A stretch of 49,422 nt of DNA from Planctomycetaceae bacterium (GTDB lineage Bacteria > Planctomycetota > Planctomycetia > Planctomycetales > Planctomycetaceae). Positions 33,463 to 40,942 of this stretch are shown piece after piece (position 1 is the first letter of the stretch; the number at the start of each line of letters is the position of its first letter). The notes beneath the pieces are model-generated. The model searched no databases and had not been told where the DNA came from. It saw nothing but the letters and a program-made list of their open reading frames with translations. Made by a program: the position numbers and the translations under genes. The stretch spans positions 1 to 49,422 of the forward strand of contig JABISG010000045.1 of assembly GCA_018699955.1 (NCBI GenBank), read 5' to 3'.

Positions 33463-36168
33463 CTATTTCGACTGGAACAGTTCACTGGTGACGACCAGTT
33501 GTATCATTGTCGCCAGCCCATCTTCCTGCTTACGCACATCGGCTGTTATTTTGTCGATACTTGAGCGATCGGCAAAGGTCAACGGTCGGCCGAGCGCATA
33601 AGTCGTCATCTTGTGGACCATCGCGCGGACAAACTGGTCTTGGCGATTTTCCAGCAGAAACCGTTTGAGTCCGTCCATGCCATCCAGCTTTTGTTTATTG
33701 AATAACAGGCTGGTCGCATCGACCGGTTTCCCTTTGATCTGGTCACGCCAACGCCCCAGGGCGTCGTAATTCTCGAAGGCGATTCCCCAGGGATCAATTT
33801 TCGCGTGGCATGACATGCAGGCGGCATGATTGCGGTGGTCTTCGATTCGCTGTTTGAGCGTCATCTTGGCAATCTTGGGATCGGCAAGATCAATTTCCGG
33901 GACCGCCGGCGGGGGTGGTGGCGGAGGATCGTTGAGCAGACTTTCCAGCAACCAGATTCCCCGTTTGAGCGGATGCGAATCTTTGCCGTCGGAATTCATG
34001 GCCAGCAGTCCAGCCTGAGTCAGCAGACCGCCTCGCCTGTGTTGCGGATCGAGTTTCACACGGCGGAAGTGGTTCCCATAGACGTTGTTGAATCCGTAGT
34101 GCCTGGCGAGTCGTTCATTGGCCATCGTGTAATCCGCATGCACGAAATCCAGCACACTGTGATTGTTCTGTAGTACTTCATGAAAGAACGCGACCGGCTC
34201 CTGTTGCATTGCTTCTTTCAAAAGTGGATCAAATCCCGGATGCACTTTCCGGTCGATGTTGAGAAAGTCCAGCAATTCCATGTTGAGCCATTGGCGAAGG
34301 AAATGCTTTGAGAACCGCTGCGAGCGCGGATCGGCCAACATCCGCTTGACCTGCCCAGCCAGAATCTTGGAGTTGCTTAGTTGCCCACTGTCGGCCAATT
34401 GCAGAAGTTCGGCATCGGGCAGACTGCACCACAGAAACATCGACAGCCGCGTTGCCAATTCATCTGCAGAAAGACGTTGCGGCCGGGCAGTTTCATCTGG
34501 ATTTCCGGGTGCCTCTCTTCGAGCGAGGTAGAGGAGATTGGGCGATGAGAGGACAGCCGCCAGCACTTCGACCATGGCTTCTTCCATGCTGCCGCACTCT
34601 GGGCGGATCGCATTGTAGAGTTTGATCTTCCGATCGACTTCCGCTTTGGTCACATTTCGTCGCCAGGCACGCGACATGAAACCGGTTAAGATCTCTCTCG
34701 CATAAACCGTTTCGTTCTTTCTGTTCTCGCTGTCAACAAAAATTCTCTTGTGGGACTCCGGTGGCCATTGGTCATAGACGGGAGCAGTAATTTCCACGTA
34801 GTCGAATTCGATGTCGCCCTGCGAGACCGAACTGTTGACCAAACGGATGAACTCCGAGGGACTGGGCATCGCCCCCATTTTCGATATGTTTCGCACGGAG
34901 TTGCGGGGGTAAATTTCCCCGAGCGGAATGTCCCATTGATAGAACTCGGGCTTATCCGACGCCGCTTTGATGGGAGTGTCTTCGGTGCTTACGCGGATGA
35001 CGGCGCGACCTTCGTTGCTGGCCCGCCATCCGAATTCAAGTTGCATGCTCGGTATCTTCGCTGCATCTTTGGATGCGCGTGACGCCCGGACGCGGACTCG
35101 CATCGTTCCTTCATTGGGAACCTGATCGCCGAGTTCAATGATCAGGTTTTGATTTCGCCCCTGGGGCATGACCGCGACATGATCGAACGAGGCAGGAATC
35201 TCCGGGTGGGATTTGGTCGGTGCGAACGCGTACTTGCCGCCATAGTATGTCCAGGTGGCACGTGCGGTTCTGCCGGTAGATAATTCTCTGTAGTAAGCGT
35301 TGCGGTGAGGGTTTTTGAAGCTCGCGGTTAGTCGATCCACTTCTGTTTCTTGTTTGGCCGGATCGTCTTTGTGTTTCTCCTTGAGTTTCTTCAGCTCTTC
35401 GGCCTGTTTGGGCCATTCCCGACTGGCCGCGTCTTTCATGCTGACGCCCCAGTAGAGAACGGGAGGCTGTTTCCCTGTGACCGTTGCTCGCTTGAGTGCC
35501 TTGCGAGCAAGCTCGCGATACGTTTCAAACTGCACGACGGTCATATGCAGCATTTCGGAGCTGTTCTGAAAGCCATCTTCCGATGCCGGCTCGGGCGGTA
35601 AGTCTTTGGCGAAGTTATAGGGAAGTCCCAGCAAGTCCTGCAGCGCGTAGTTGTACTCGTAACGCGTCATTCTGCGGAACGACGAGTGTCCCCCTTCCGC
35701 ACGACGCACCGCCGAGGCGACCTGAATTTCCGAGGACAGCCATTCAATGATGTTGGCGCGATCACTGTCCGCCAATTTGGGGGCGTCCGCGGGCGGCATC
35801 TCGCCATTGCTTATCACGGCAACGACTTCGATCCACCACTCCACGTCGCTTCCCTGCAACAAATTGGGATCCAGCGTGTCGATCCGAATGTTGCCTTCCT
35901 GTGTCTTCGCTCCATGACATTCAACACAGGCCTTCTTCAGGACAGGCTCGATCTCCTTCCGAAACACCTGCAGGTTGGCTTTTGGTGCCTCGTTGGTTTC
36001 TATTCGCAGGCTCTGTTTGCGAAAGCTCGACCGCTGAACGCCGGCCGCTTTCGCTTCTTCGAGCGTCGGCCGCGCCGCGGATTCGGGAGATGAAACATCG
36101 CTGTTCTGCGCGATTGCGGCAATCGCGACCAACAGGAGACACACGGTGGAAGCGGCGAGTATTTTCAC
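33463..36168 (-). CDS. DUF1592-type multi-domain cytochrome-like protein (DUF1587-1595-1592-1588-1585)
   Basis: A 901-residue exported protein with a signal peptide (1-20). An N-terminal cytochrome-c-like segment carries CVECH at 81-85. Then follow DUF1587 (about 163-228, FRRMTRYEYNYALQDLLGLP), a beta-rich carbohydrate-binding-like region (about 300-470), and DUF1595 (about 480-545). DUF1592 covers about 560-690. DUF1588 (about 705-810) holds a second heme motif CMSCH at 784-788 after a run of eight prolines. DUF1585 (about 825-900) closes the protein. The start is GTG with no obvious ribosome-binding site. It leads the unit DUF1592, DUF1552, kinase. The domain order is standard for planctomycetes and some verrucomicrobia; its role is only inferred to be extracytoplasmic redox chemistry or polymer binding. 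Confidence 0.94.
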   Translation of the reverse strand: MKILAASTVCLLLVAIAAIAQNSDVSSPESAARPTLEEAKAAGVQRSSFRKQSLRIETNEAPKANLQVFRKEIEPVLKKACVECHGAKTQEGNIRIDTLDPNLLQGSDVEWWIEVVAVISNGEMPPADAPKLADSDRANIIEWLSSEIQVASAVRRAEGGHSSFRRMTRYEYNYALQDLLGLPYNFAKDLPPEPASEDGFQNSSEMLHMTVVQFETYRELARKALKRATVTGKQPPVLYWGVSMKDAASREWPKQAEELKKLKEKHKDDPAKQETEVDRLTASFKNPHRNAYYRELSTGRTARATWTYYGGKYAFAPTKSHPEIPASFDHVAVMPQGRNQNLIIELGDQVPNEGTMRVRVRASRASKDAAKIPSMQLEFGWRASNEGRAVIRVSTEDTPIKAASDKPEFYQWDIPLGEIYPRNSVRNISKMGAMPSPSEFIRLVNSSVSQGDIEFDYVEITAPVYDQWPPESHKRIFVDSENRKNETVYAREILTGFMSRAWRRNVTKAEVDRKIKLYNAIRPECGSMEEAMVEVLAAVLSSPNLLYLARREAPGNPDETARPQRLSADELATRLSMFLWCSLPDAELLQLADSGQLSNSKILAGQVKRMLADPRSQRFSKHFLRQWLNMELLDFLNIDRKVHPGFDPLLKEAMQQEPVAFFHEVLQNNHSVLDFVHADYTMANERLARHYGFNNVYGNHFRRVKLDPQHRRGGLLTQAGLLAMNSDGKDSHPLKRGIWLLESLLNDPPPPPPPAVPEIDLADPKIAKMTLKQRIEDHRNHAACMSCHAKIDPWGIAFENYDALGRWRDQIKGKPVDATSLLFNKQKLDGMDGLKRFLLENRQDQFVRAMVHKMTTYALGRPLTFADRSSIDKITADVRKQEDGLATMIQLVVTSELFQSK

Positions 36169-36352
36169 GACTTTGCAACGATCTTAAAAAACCTCGACAA
36201 TCTGATACCAATCCCCCGGTCGCGGGGCTACTACCAGTGTAACTCACAGTTGCCGCCGGTGGCCAGAGTCCCGCGGCAGGAAGGCGGAGTTCACTGCTTC
36301 GGTTTGTTGATCTGTGATGAGTGTTTTCCCAAGCATCGCCCGCCCTCACCCT

Positions 36353-36403
36353 GCTTCAATCGCCTTCGGCTCTGAAGCGGTCCCTCTCCCACGGAGAGAG
36401 GGA
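36353..36403 (-). repeat. Two adjacent hairpins, repeat or terminator-like
   Basis: GCTTCA (36353-36358) pairs with TGAAGC (36373-36378), and TCCCTCTC (36381-36388) pairs with GAGAGGGA (36396-36403). They lie in the 264-bp gap between the end of the flavin-reductase gene and the DUF1592 gene, just past the reductase stop. They probably end that operon; the purine/pyrimidine style also resembles dispersed intergenic repeats. The rest of the gap shows nothing I can name. Confidence 0.45.
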
Positions 36404-36432
36404 ATGGAAGCGACATCCAGGGATCGCATACG

Positions 36433-36996
36433 TTACGCTTCGCGCCAGTCGCGTATCGCGTCGGCATCGCGCGCCGCGTCGGCAATGCGATGGGCTTTTA
36501 ACTGTTGAAGCTTTTCCGGCGGAGCCAACGCCAACATTTGCCGCACGGTGAACGGTGGTTGGGCGAGACGGCATTCGGCGTCGATCACCTCGGCCAGATA
36601 GACCGTGCGGTCGCCGGTTAGCATGCGATTCTCGATGCGGCAGTCGAGCCAACTCACCGCATCGGTCAGAATCGGACTGCCGCTGTTTCCGCTGCGGATT
36701 TGCAGATCGCAAAACTTATCGACATCACGTCCCGTTTCGAGACCGAATCGCCAGACCCAATCCAATTGTGTTTCATCGAGCAGATGCAGCGCGAACGCGC
36801 CGCTCGCTTCGATGCATTTCCACGTGTGATGCTGGCAGGCAATGGCAACCAGCACGCGCGGTATCTCCGGAACAATTGAAGCCTGCACGACCGTGGTGGC
36901 GATTAACCCGCCCCGACGTTCGCCATCAGCCGCCGTAACAACCCACAACTCGCGGTCGGTCGCACGAAATATCTGTTCGGTCGCATCAATGGGCAT
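36433..36996 (-). CDS. Flavin reductase-like (FMN-binding split barrel) protein
   Basis: A 187-residue protein of the flavin-reductase-like family, a split beta-barrel that binds FMN and usually uses NAD(P)H to reduce flavin. The expected layout is seen: LWVVTAADGERRGGLIATTVVQASIVPEIPRVLVAI (about 17-52), HHTWKCIEASGAFALHLL (56-73), then WLDCRIENRMLTGDRTVYLAEVIDAEC (about 115-141). There is no signal peptide. It starts 6 bp after the stop of the preceding secreted-protein gene on the same strand, so they share a transcript. It could donate reduced flavin to an oxygenase, or act as a small flavoprotein; no partner oxygenase is in the window. Confidence 0.85.
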   Translation of the reverse strand: MPIDATEQIFRATDRELWVVTAADGERRGGLIATTVVQASIVPEIPRVLVAIACQHHTWKCIEASGAFALHLLDETQLDWVWRFGLETGRDVDKFCDLQIRSGNSGSPILTDAVSWLDCRIENRMLTGDRTVYLAEVIDAECRLAQPPFTVRQMLALAPPEKLQQLKAHRIADAARDADAIRDWREA

Positions 36997-37002
36997 GACG
37001 AG

Positions 37003-37914
37003 TCATCGCGTCCGTTTCGACAGGCTGACGAGCATCGCCTTCTGGTATTCACGAAAGTCGACGTGGCGGGTGCTTCGATCTTTGAGCAGCGTTTCCCAAC
37101 GATGAATATAGCTGCGGTCTTTATCGTCGAGTTGCCAATGGATCTCGTGTTCTGCCTTGAATTGCAAGGGGTTTTCACCCGCGATTGTCAGCCGGACTTC
37201 GGTTGGCATCACACTGTGTTTTCGCAATGCTTCGTTCAGTTCCAACCGTGAGGCGGGATACAGTGTCTGCGGGTGCAGAACATAATTCAGCCGACACGTC
37301 CAGTCGGCGTAGTGGAGATACGCCGTAACTGCTTGCGGCACCTTGGCCTTGGAACACCTTGCCTCATACCGAACAAAAGGACTGTTGAGCGTCAGCGTTT
37401 TTCCTTCCGGTGCATACTTCGTGTCGAAGTCGGGAGTCAGCTGAAAGGTGAGTGCTTTGGCAACTTTCAGCGGCGGTCCACCTTTGGCGTTCGGCACGGC
37501 AACGTAATCTTCCATCTCTTTTTCCGCGATGTCCAGCTTGCCAAGCAACTTGTCGAATTTGACCTGAGTTGCCATCGTTCGCGTGGTACTCAATATGGTG
37601 AACCGCTTGCGGCCCGGTTCAAAGATTGTGACTTCGCCAACCGAATCAATGTAGTCGTAAACTTTGCCTGCGTGGAACAGCGTCAGCGAACGCGCGACCA
37701 CTGCGTTTTGTTTGGCAGCGCCTGCGGTTTCCGGCGTTCCGCCCATTTCCTGCGACACGCGTGTGTAAATGCGAAATTCCTGGGCTGCAATAACTGGCCC
37801 GAATATCGCCTGTGCCGCAACCACCAGAAGTATTGCAAGGGTAAAACGAAGAACGGTCACGATTCCGCGCGGATTACGCCCAAGGCAGACATTGGAGTGC
37901 TTCGACTTGTTCAT
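37003..37914 (-). CDS. Secreted protein of unknown function
   Basis: A 303-residue protein with a long positively charged N-terminus and one hydrophobic segment (about 22-44, LRFTLAILLVVAAQAIFGPVIAA), a probable signal peptide. The mature part starts QEFRIYTRVSQEMGGTPE. I recognise no named domain. Residues 70-130 (VVARSLTLFHAGKVYDYIDSVGEVTIFEPGRKRFTILSTTRTM) look like strands of an outer, lipocalin- or LolA-like fold. Similar proteins that begin by reporting on a variable and its stored form are common in planctomycetes, but I do not assign a function. It sits between a Gfo/Idh oxidoreductase (73 bp upstream) and a flavin reductase (6 bp downstream), so it is the middle gene of a three-gene unit. 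Confidence 0.78.
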   Translation of the reverse strand: MNKSKHSNVCLGRNPRGIVTVLRFTLAILLVVAAQAIFGPVIAAQEFRIYTRVSQEMGGTPETAGAAKQNAVVARSLTLFHAGKVYDYIDSVGEVTIFEPGRKRFTILSTTRTMATQVKFDKLLGKLDIAEKEMEDYVAVPNAKGGPPLKVAKALTFQLTPDFDTKYAPEGKTLTLNSPFVRYEARCSKAKVPQAVTAYLHYADWTCRLNYVLHPQTLYPASRLELNEALRKHSVMPTEVRLTIAGENPLQFKAEHEIHWQLDDKDRSYIHRWETLLKDRSTRHVDFREYQKAMLVSLSKRTR

Positions 37915-37987
37915 GACTTTTTCCTGTCGTGAAAATATTCGACGTTGCGTTCTTCAGTTTCTGGAATTCGCGCCACTTGAATTGACT

Positions 37988-38890
37988 CTATTTGATCGCC
38001 CCAAGCGCAACCGGTTCGCCGTTTAGGCGTTCGCTCTCGAGCGCGGCCAGCACGAAGCGGACGATTTCCAAAGTCACGTTATTGGCGACTGCTGGCTGCT
38101 TTGATTCGATACCGGCGACAATCGTTCGGCACAGATTGCGATAGGCGTATCTCGAGGAAACGCGTTGTTCGATGACCGCTTGATCGCAAAATGCCGTGAA
38201 GCCATAGGCGGTTGATCCCGCGCGATTGCCGCGCAGTCCGGCGACTCGACCATCACTCCAGGAACCGGTCACCACGTCGGCACCGTCGCAGCAAATGGCG
38301 GATACCCGTTCGACGCCCGTCCCCATCAATGTGTACAGCAACTCGACGGCGTGAATGCCGTAATGAAACAGTCCGGGATTACCCTCGGCCCGTTTGGCCG
38401 GACCGTAAACGAGAACGCCGTTCAGCCGGCCATGGACCGATTCGCGACTTTGAAATTGTTTGACGTCTTCGGAAAACCGCAATGCCGATGTGCCGTAAAC
38501 AAACGTGTCGTGCGCCACTGCCAGACGAACAATTTCTTCAGCGTCTTCCGATGAGCAGGCGAATGGCTTATCGACGTAGGCGGGAATTCCCACTTCGAGG
38601 AACGGCCGCACACGATCAAGATGCACGCCGCCGCACAGCGATAGCACCAGCACGGCATCGATCCGGCCAATCATGTCTTCCGGTTGTTCGACCAACTCAA
38701 CTCCGCAATCGCGCAGTTGAGCGGTGAATCCGCTTATTCGCCCAGGCGACATTTCGGAGGTGCCGGGCCAGCCGAGCACAACGCGAGCGCCATCGACGGT
38801 TTGATCCGAATCGACAACGACGTGATTGAACCGGCGAGCGAACTCGACGGAATGGGATGAATCGAAATCGACGATTCCCAGTCGAATCAT
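37988..38890 (-). CDS. Gfo/Idh/MocA-family oxidoreductase with atypical nucleotide-binding loop
   Basis: A 300-residue protein with an N-terminal Rossmann domain (1-120) and a C-terminal alpha/beta domain. The strand after the start reads RLGIVDFDSSHSVEF, where the usual G-x-G-x-x-(G/A) of NAD(P) binding would be. The glycine loop is therefore replaced by D-F-D-S-S-H. The later family motif is kept as YVDKPFACSSEDAEEI (DKP 107-109, normally EKP). IDAVLVLSLCGGVHLDRVRPFLEVGIPAYVDKP is the typical run from strand 4 to strand 5. Typical members oxidise sugars or inositols; this branch may bind the cofactor differently. It is the first gene of a unit with the secreted unknown and the flavin reductase. 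At 300 residues it is shorter than most of the family (330-400). Confidence 0.87.
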   Translation of the reverse strand: MIRLGIVDFDSSHSVEFARRFNHVVVDSDQTVDGARVVLGWPGTSEMSPGRISGFTAQLRDCGVELVEQPEDMIGRIDAVLVLSLCGGVHLDRVRPFLEVGIPAYVDKPFACSSEDAEEIVRLAVAHDTFVYGTSALRFSEDVKQFQSRESVHGRLNGVLVYGPAKRAEGNPGLFHYGIHAVELLYTLMGTGVERVSAICCDGADVVTGSWSDGRVAGLRGNRAGSTAYGFTAFCDQAVIEQRVSSRYAYRNLCRTIVAGIESKQPAVANNVTLEIVRFVLAALESERLNGEPVALGAIK

Positions 38891-39392
38891 AAGGATGTGC
38901 GCGAACGCCGACCGACACCGTCGAGTGACAATGTGCGCACTCTGGCCAAGAGACGAATCGACCGGAGAGATCGAGCGCCATTGGGCCGCGCGTTCGTCAT
39001 CGACGACCGTGTGATCGCGTCTGGTGTGAGATTGTGGAAGGGTATCGAGAGGAGAGGGGCGGAAAGGTAGCCGAAACGTTATGCCGAGGCAAGATCAGTT
39101 AAGAGACGCCGCGAGACGGGTGCAGAACATGTGTTTCGAGCCCATTTTTTCGACGCAAAGAGACAAAGGGAAGATGTGTGCCACTGGCGCGTCGCCAGTG
39201 TCCACCGCGATCCACTGGCGACACGCCAGTGGCACCCAACCCGTTAATCGAAAACTGGTGCTGTACCGGACTGTTAATTAACGTTCTTTCTTGACTCATC
39301 TTTCTTTGCGCACCTTTGCCACTTCGCGCCTTTGCGTCAAAGAAAAACAAGGGCGTCGCGGCTCGCTCCGTCGGATCTCGCCGACATCGCTG
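38891..39392. other. 502-bp gap holding repeat elements and no supported gene
   Basis: Between two minus-strand units. It contains the twin hairpin at 39178-39235. GACGCAAA (39152-39159) and TTTGCGTC (39331-39338) form an inverted pair on either side of it, embedded in CAAAG/CTTTG-rich sequence. Nothing else is recognisable; no coding potential with family similarity on either strand. Confidence 0.6.
39178..39235. repeat. Twin palindromic repeat
   Basis: Two hairpins sit side by side: CACTGGCG (39182-39189) with CGCCAGTG (39193-39200), and CCACTGGCG (39212-39220) with CGCCAGTGG (39224-39232). The outer parts GTGCCACTGGCG (39178-39189) and CGCCAGTGGCAC (39224-39235) are also perfectly complementary, so the whole element can refold as one long hairpin. 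This is the structure of REP/BIME-like or MITE-like dispersed elements. Confidence 0.75.
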
Positions 39393-40844
39393 CTACGCCA
39401 GAATTCCGCCCACAATTCGGCCGTCCTGCCCGTCGGTCAGGGTTTGGTCACGGGCGTTTCGCTTGTAGAGAAGTTGCGAATGGTTGATGCCGAATTGATG
39501 CAGCAGCGTCGCGTGATAGTCGTAGTGGTTCACCACGTTCTCTGTCGCCTGATGGCCGAAGTCGTCGGTGGCTCCGTAAACGCAGCCCCGTTTGAAGCCG
39601 CCGCCGGCCAACCACATGCTGAAGCCGTGTGTGTTGTGGTCGCGGCCGACTTTGTCGCGGCCGGCGTTGTTCTGGATCACCGGCAAACGTCCCATTTCGC
39701 CGCCCCAATGAACCACCGTGCTATCTAACAGACCGCGTGCTTTGAGGTCGGCAACGAGCGCTGCGCCGGGCTTGTCGATTTTCTTGCACGCCGTCGGCAG
39801 CGACTTGCGAATGCGGCCGTGGTGATCCCAGAACTGATTCTGCGTGAAGACCTGCACGAATCGCACGCCACGCTCGACCAATCGCCGGGCAATGAGGCAA
39901 CGGCTGCCGTACTCGCGCGTTACCGGTTCGTCCATGCCGTACAGCGCCTGCGTCGCTTTGCTTTCTTTGCTGAGATCGAGTGCCTCTTTCGCGTTGAGCT
40001 GCATCCGGGCTGCCAGTTCATAGCTGGCAATGCGGGCCTGCAGGTCGAGTTGGGCGGGATGTTTTTCAAGATGCCGTTGATTGAGTCGCCGCAAATAGTC
40101 GAGCGATTTCCGCTGTGGCGCTCCAGCCAATTGCGGGGGCGCATCGAGGTTGAGAATTCGCGGCTCCTGCGGGCGGACGACCGTTCCCTGATAAATGGAC
40201 GGCAGCCAACCATTCGACCAGTTTTCGACACCAAGCACGGGAAGTTGGCCCGGATCGATCAACGCGACATAGGCGGGCAGGTTTTCTGTTTCCGCACCTA
40301 GCCCATAGGTCATCCAACTACCCAACGACGGACGTCCGCCGAGGATGCGGCCGGTGTTCAGCGCGCGAATCGATTGTCCATGATTGTTGACGCCGGTTCG
40401 CATCGAGCGGATGAGCGTGATGTCGTCGGCGACGCCACCCAAAGCGGGCAGCAGTTCCGATAGTTCCATGCCGCATTCGCCCCGCTTGTGGAATCTCCAC
40501 GGACTGGCGAGCACAGTCGAACTGGCCTGGGCGGCGTTGTCGTATTTGATTTTTCCGGGAAAGGTCTTGCCGTCGTATTTGGCCATTTCCGGTTTGGGAT
40601 CGAACAGGTCGATGTGGCTGGGACCACCCTGCATCCACAGCGAAATCATCGCCCGCGCCTGCGGCTCCTCCTGCGGCGGCTTCGGCTTGAGGTCGAATAT
40701 TTTGGGTGCGAGTTCCGGCCGTTCGACTGCGCATTGCGCTTCATCCTGGTTCAGCAACCAGTTCAGCGCCACGCTACCAATGCCAAGTGCATTGGCGGCA
40801 ACAAAATGGCGACGCGAACAACAGGCGGTATTGAGTTTCGACAC
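39393..40844 (-). CDS. DUF1501 domain-containing protein, Tat-type export
   Basis: A 483-residue DUF1501 protein, the longest of the three here. The Tat-like signal is SRRHFVAANALGIGSVALNWLL (10-31). Landmarks are ISLWMQGGPSHIDLFDPKP near 67-85, LIRSMRTGVNNHGQSIRALNTG near 147-168, RFVQVFTQNQFWDHHGRIRKS near 337-357, and VVHWGGEMGRLPVIQNNAGRDKVGRDHNTHG near 380-410. The start is GTG at 40844, strongly supported by GAGGAG about six bases upstream. The gene follows the PSCyt/DUF1549/DUF1553 gene by 98 bp on the same strand. Like its relatives it is probably an exported metal-binding hydrolase-like protein of unknown substrate. Confidence 0.94.
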   Translation of the reverse strand: MSKLNTACCSRRHFVAANALGIGSVALNWLLNQDEAQCAVERPELAPKIFDLKPKPPQEEPQARAMISLWMQGGPSHIDLFDPKPEMAKYDGKTFPGKIKYDNAAQASSTVLASPWRFHKRGECGMELSELLPALGGVADDITLIRSMRTGVNNHGQSIRALNTGRILGGRPSLGSWMTYGLGAETENLPAYVALIDPGQLPVLGVENWSNGWLPSIYQGTVVRPQEPRILNLDAPPQLAGAPQRKSLDYLRRLNQRHLEKHPAQLDLQARIASYELAARMQLNAKEALDLSKESKATQALYGMDEPVTREYGSRCLIARRLVERGVRFVQVFTQNQFWDHHGRIRKSLPTACKKIDKPGAALVADLKARGLLDSTVVHWGGEMGRLPVIQNNAGRDKVGRDHNTHGFSMWLAGGGFKRGCVYGATDDFGHQATENVVNHYDYHATLLHQFGINHSQLLYKRNARDQTLTDGQDGRIVGGILA

Positions 40845-40942
40845 AAGTAACTCCTCTTAGCTGGGGTATCCAGCAGACCAAATTCCCAGCGGCCACGTTG
40901 ATCCCAACTGCGGGTCAATCGAAATGTTGTACAATAGGACAT

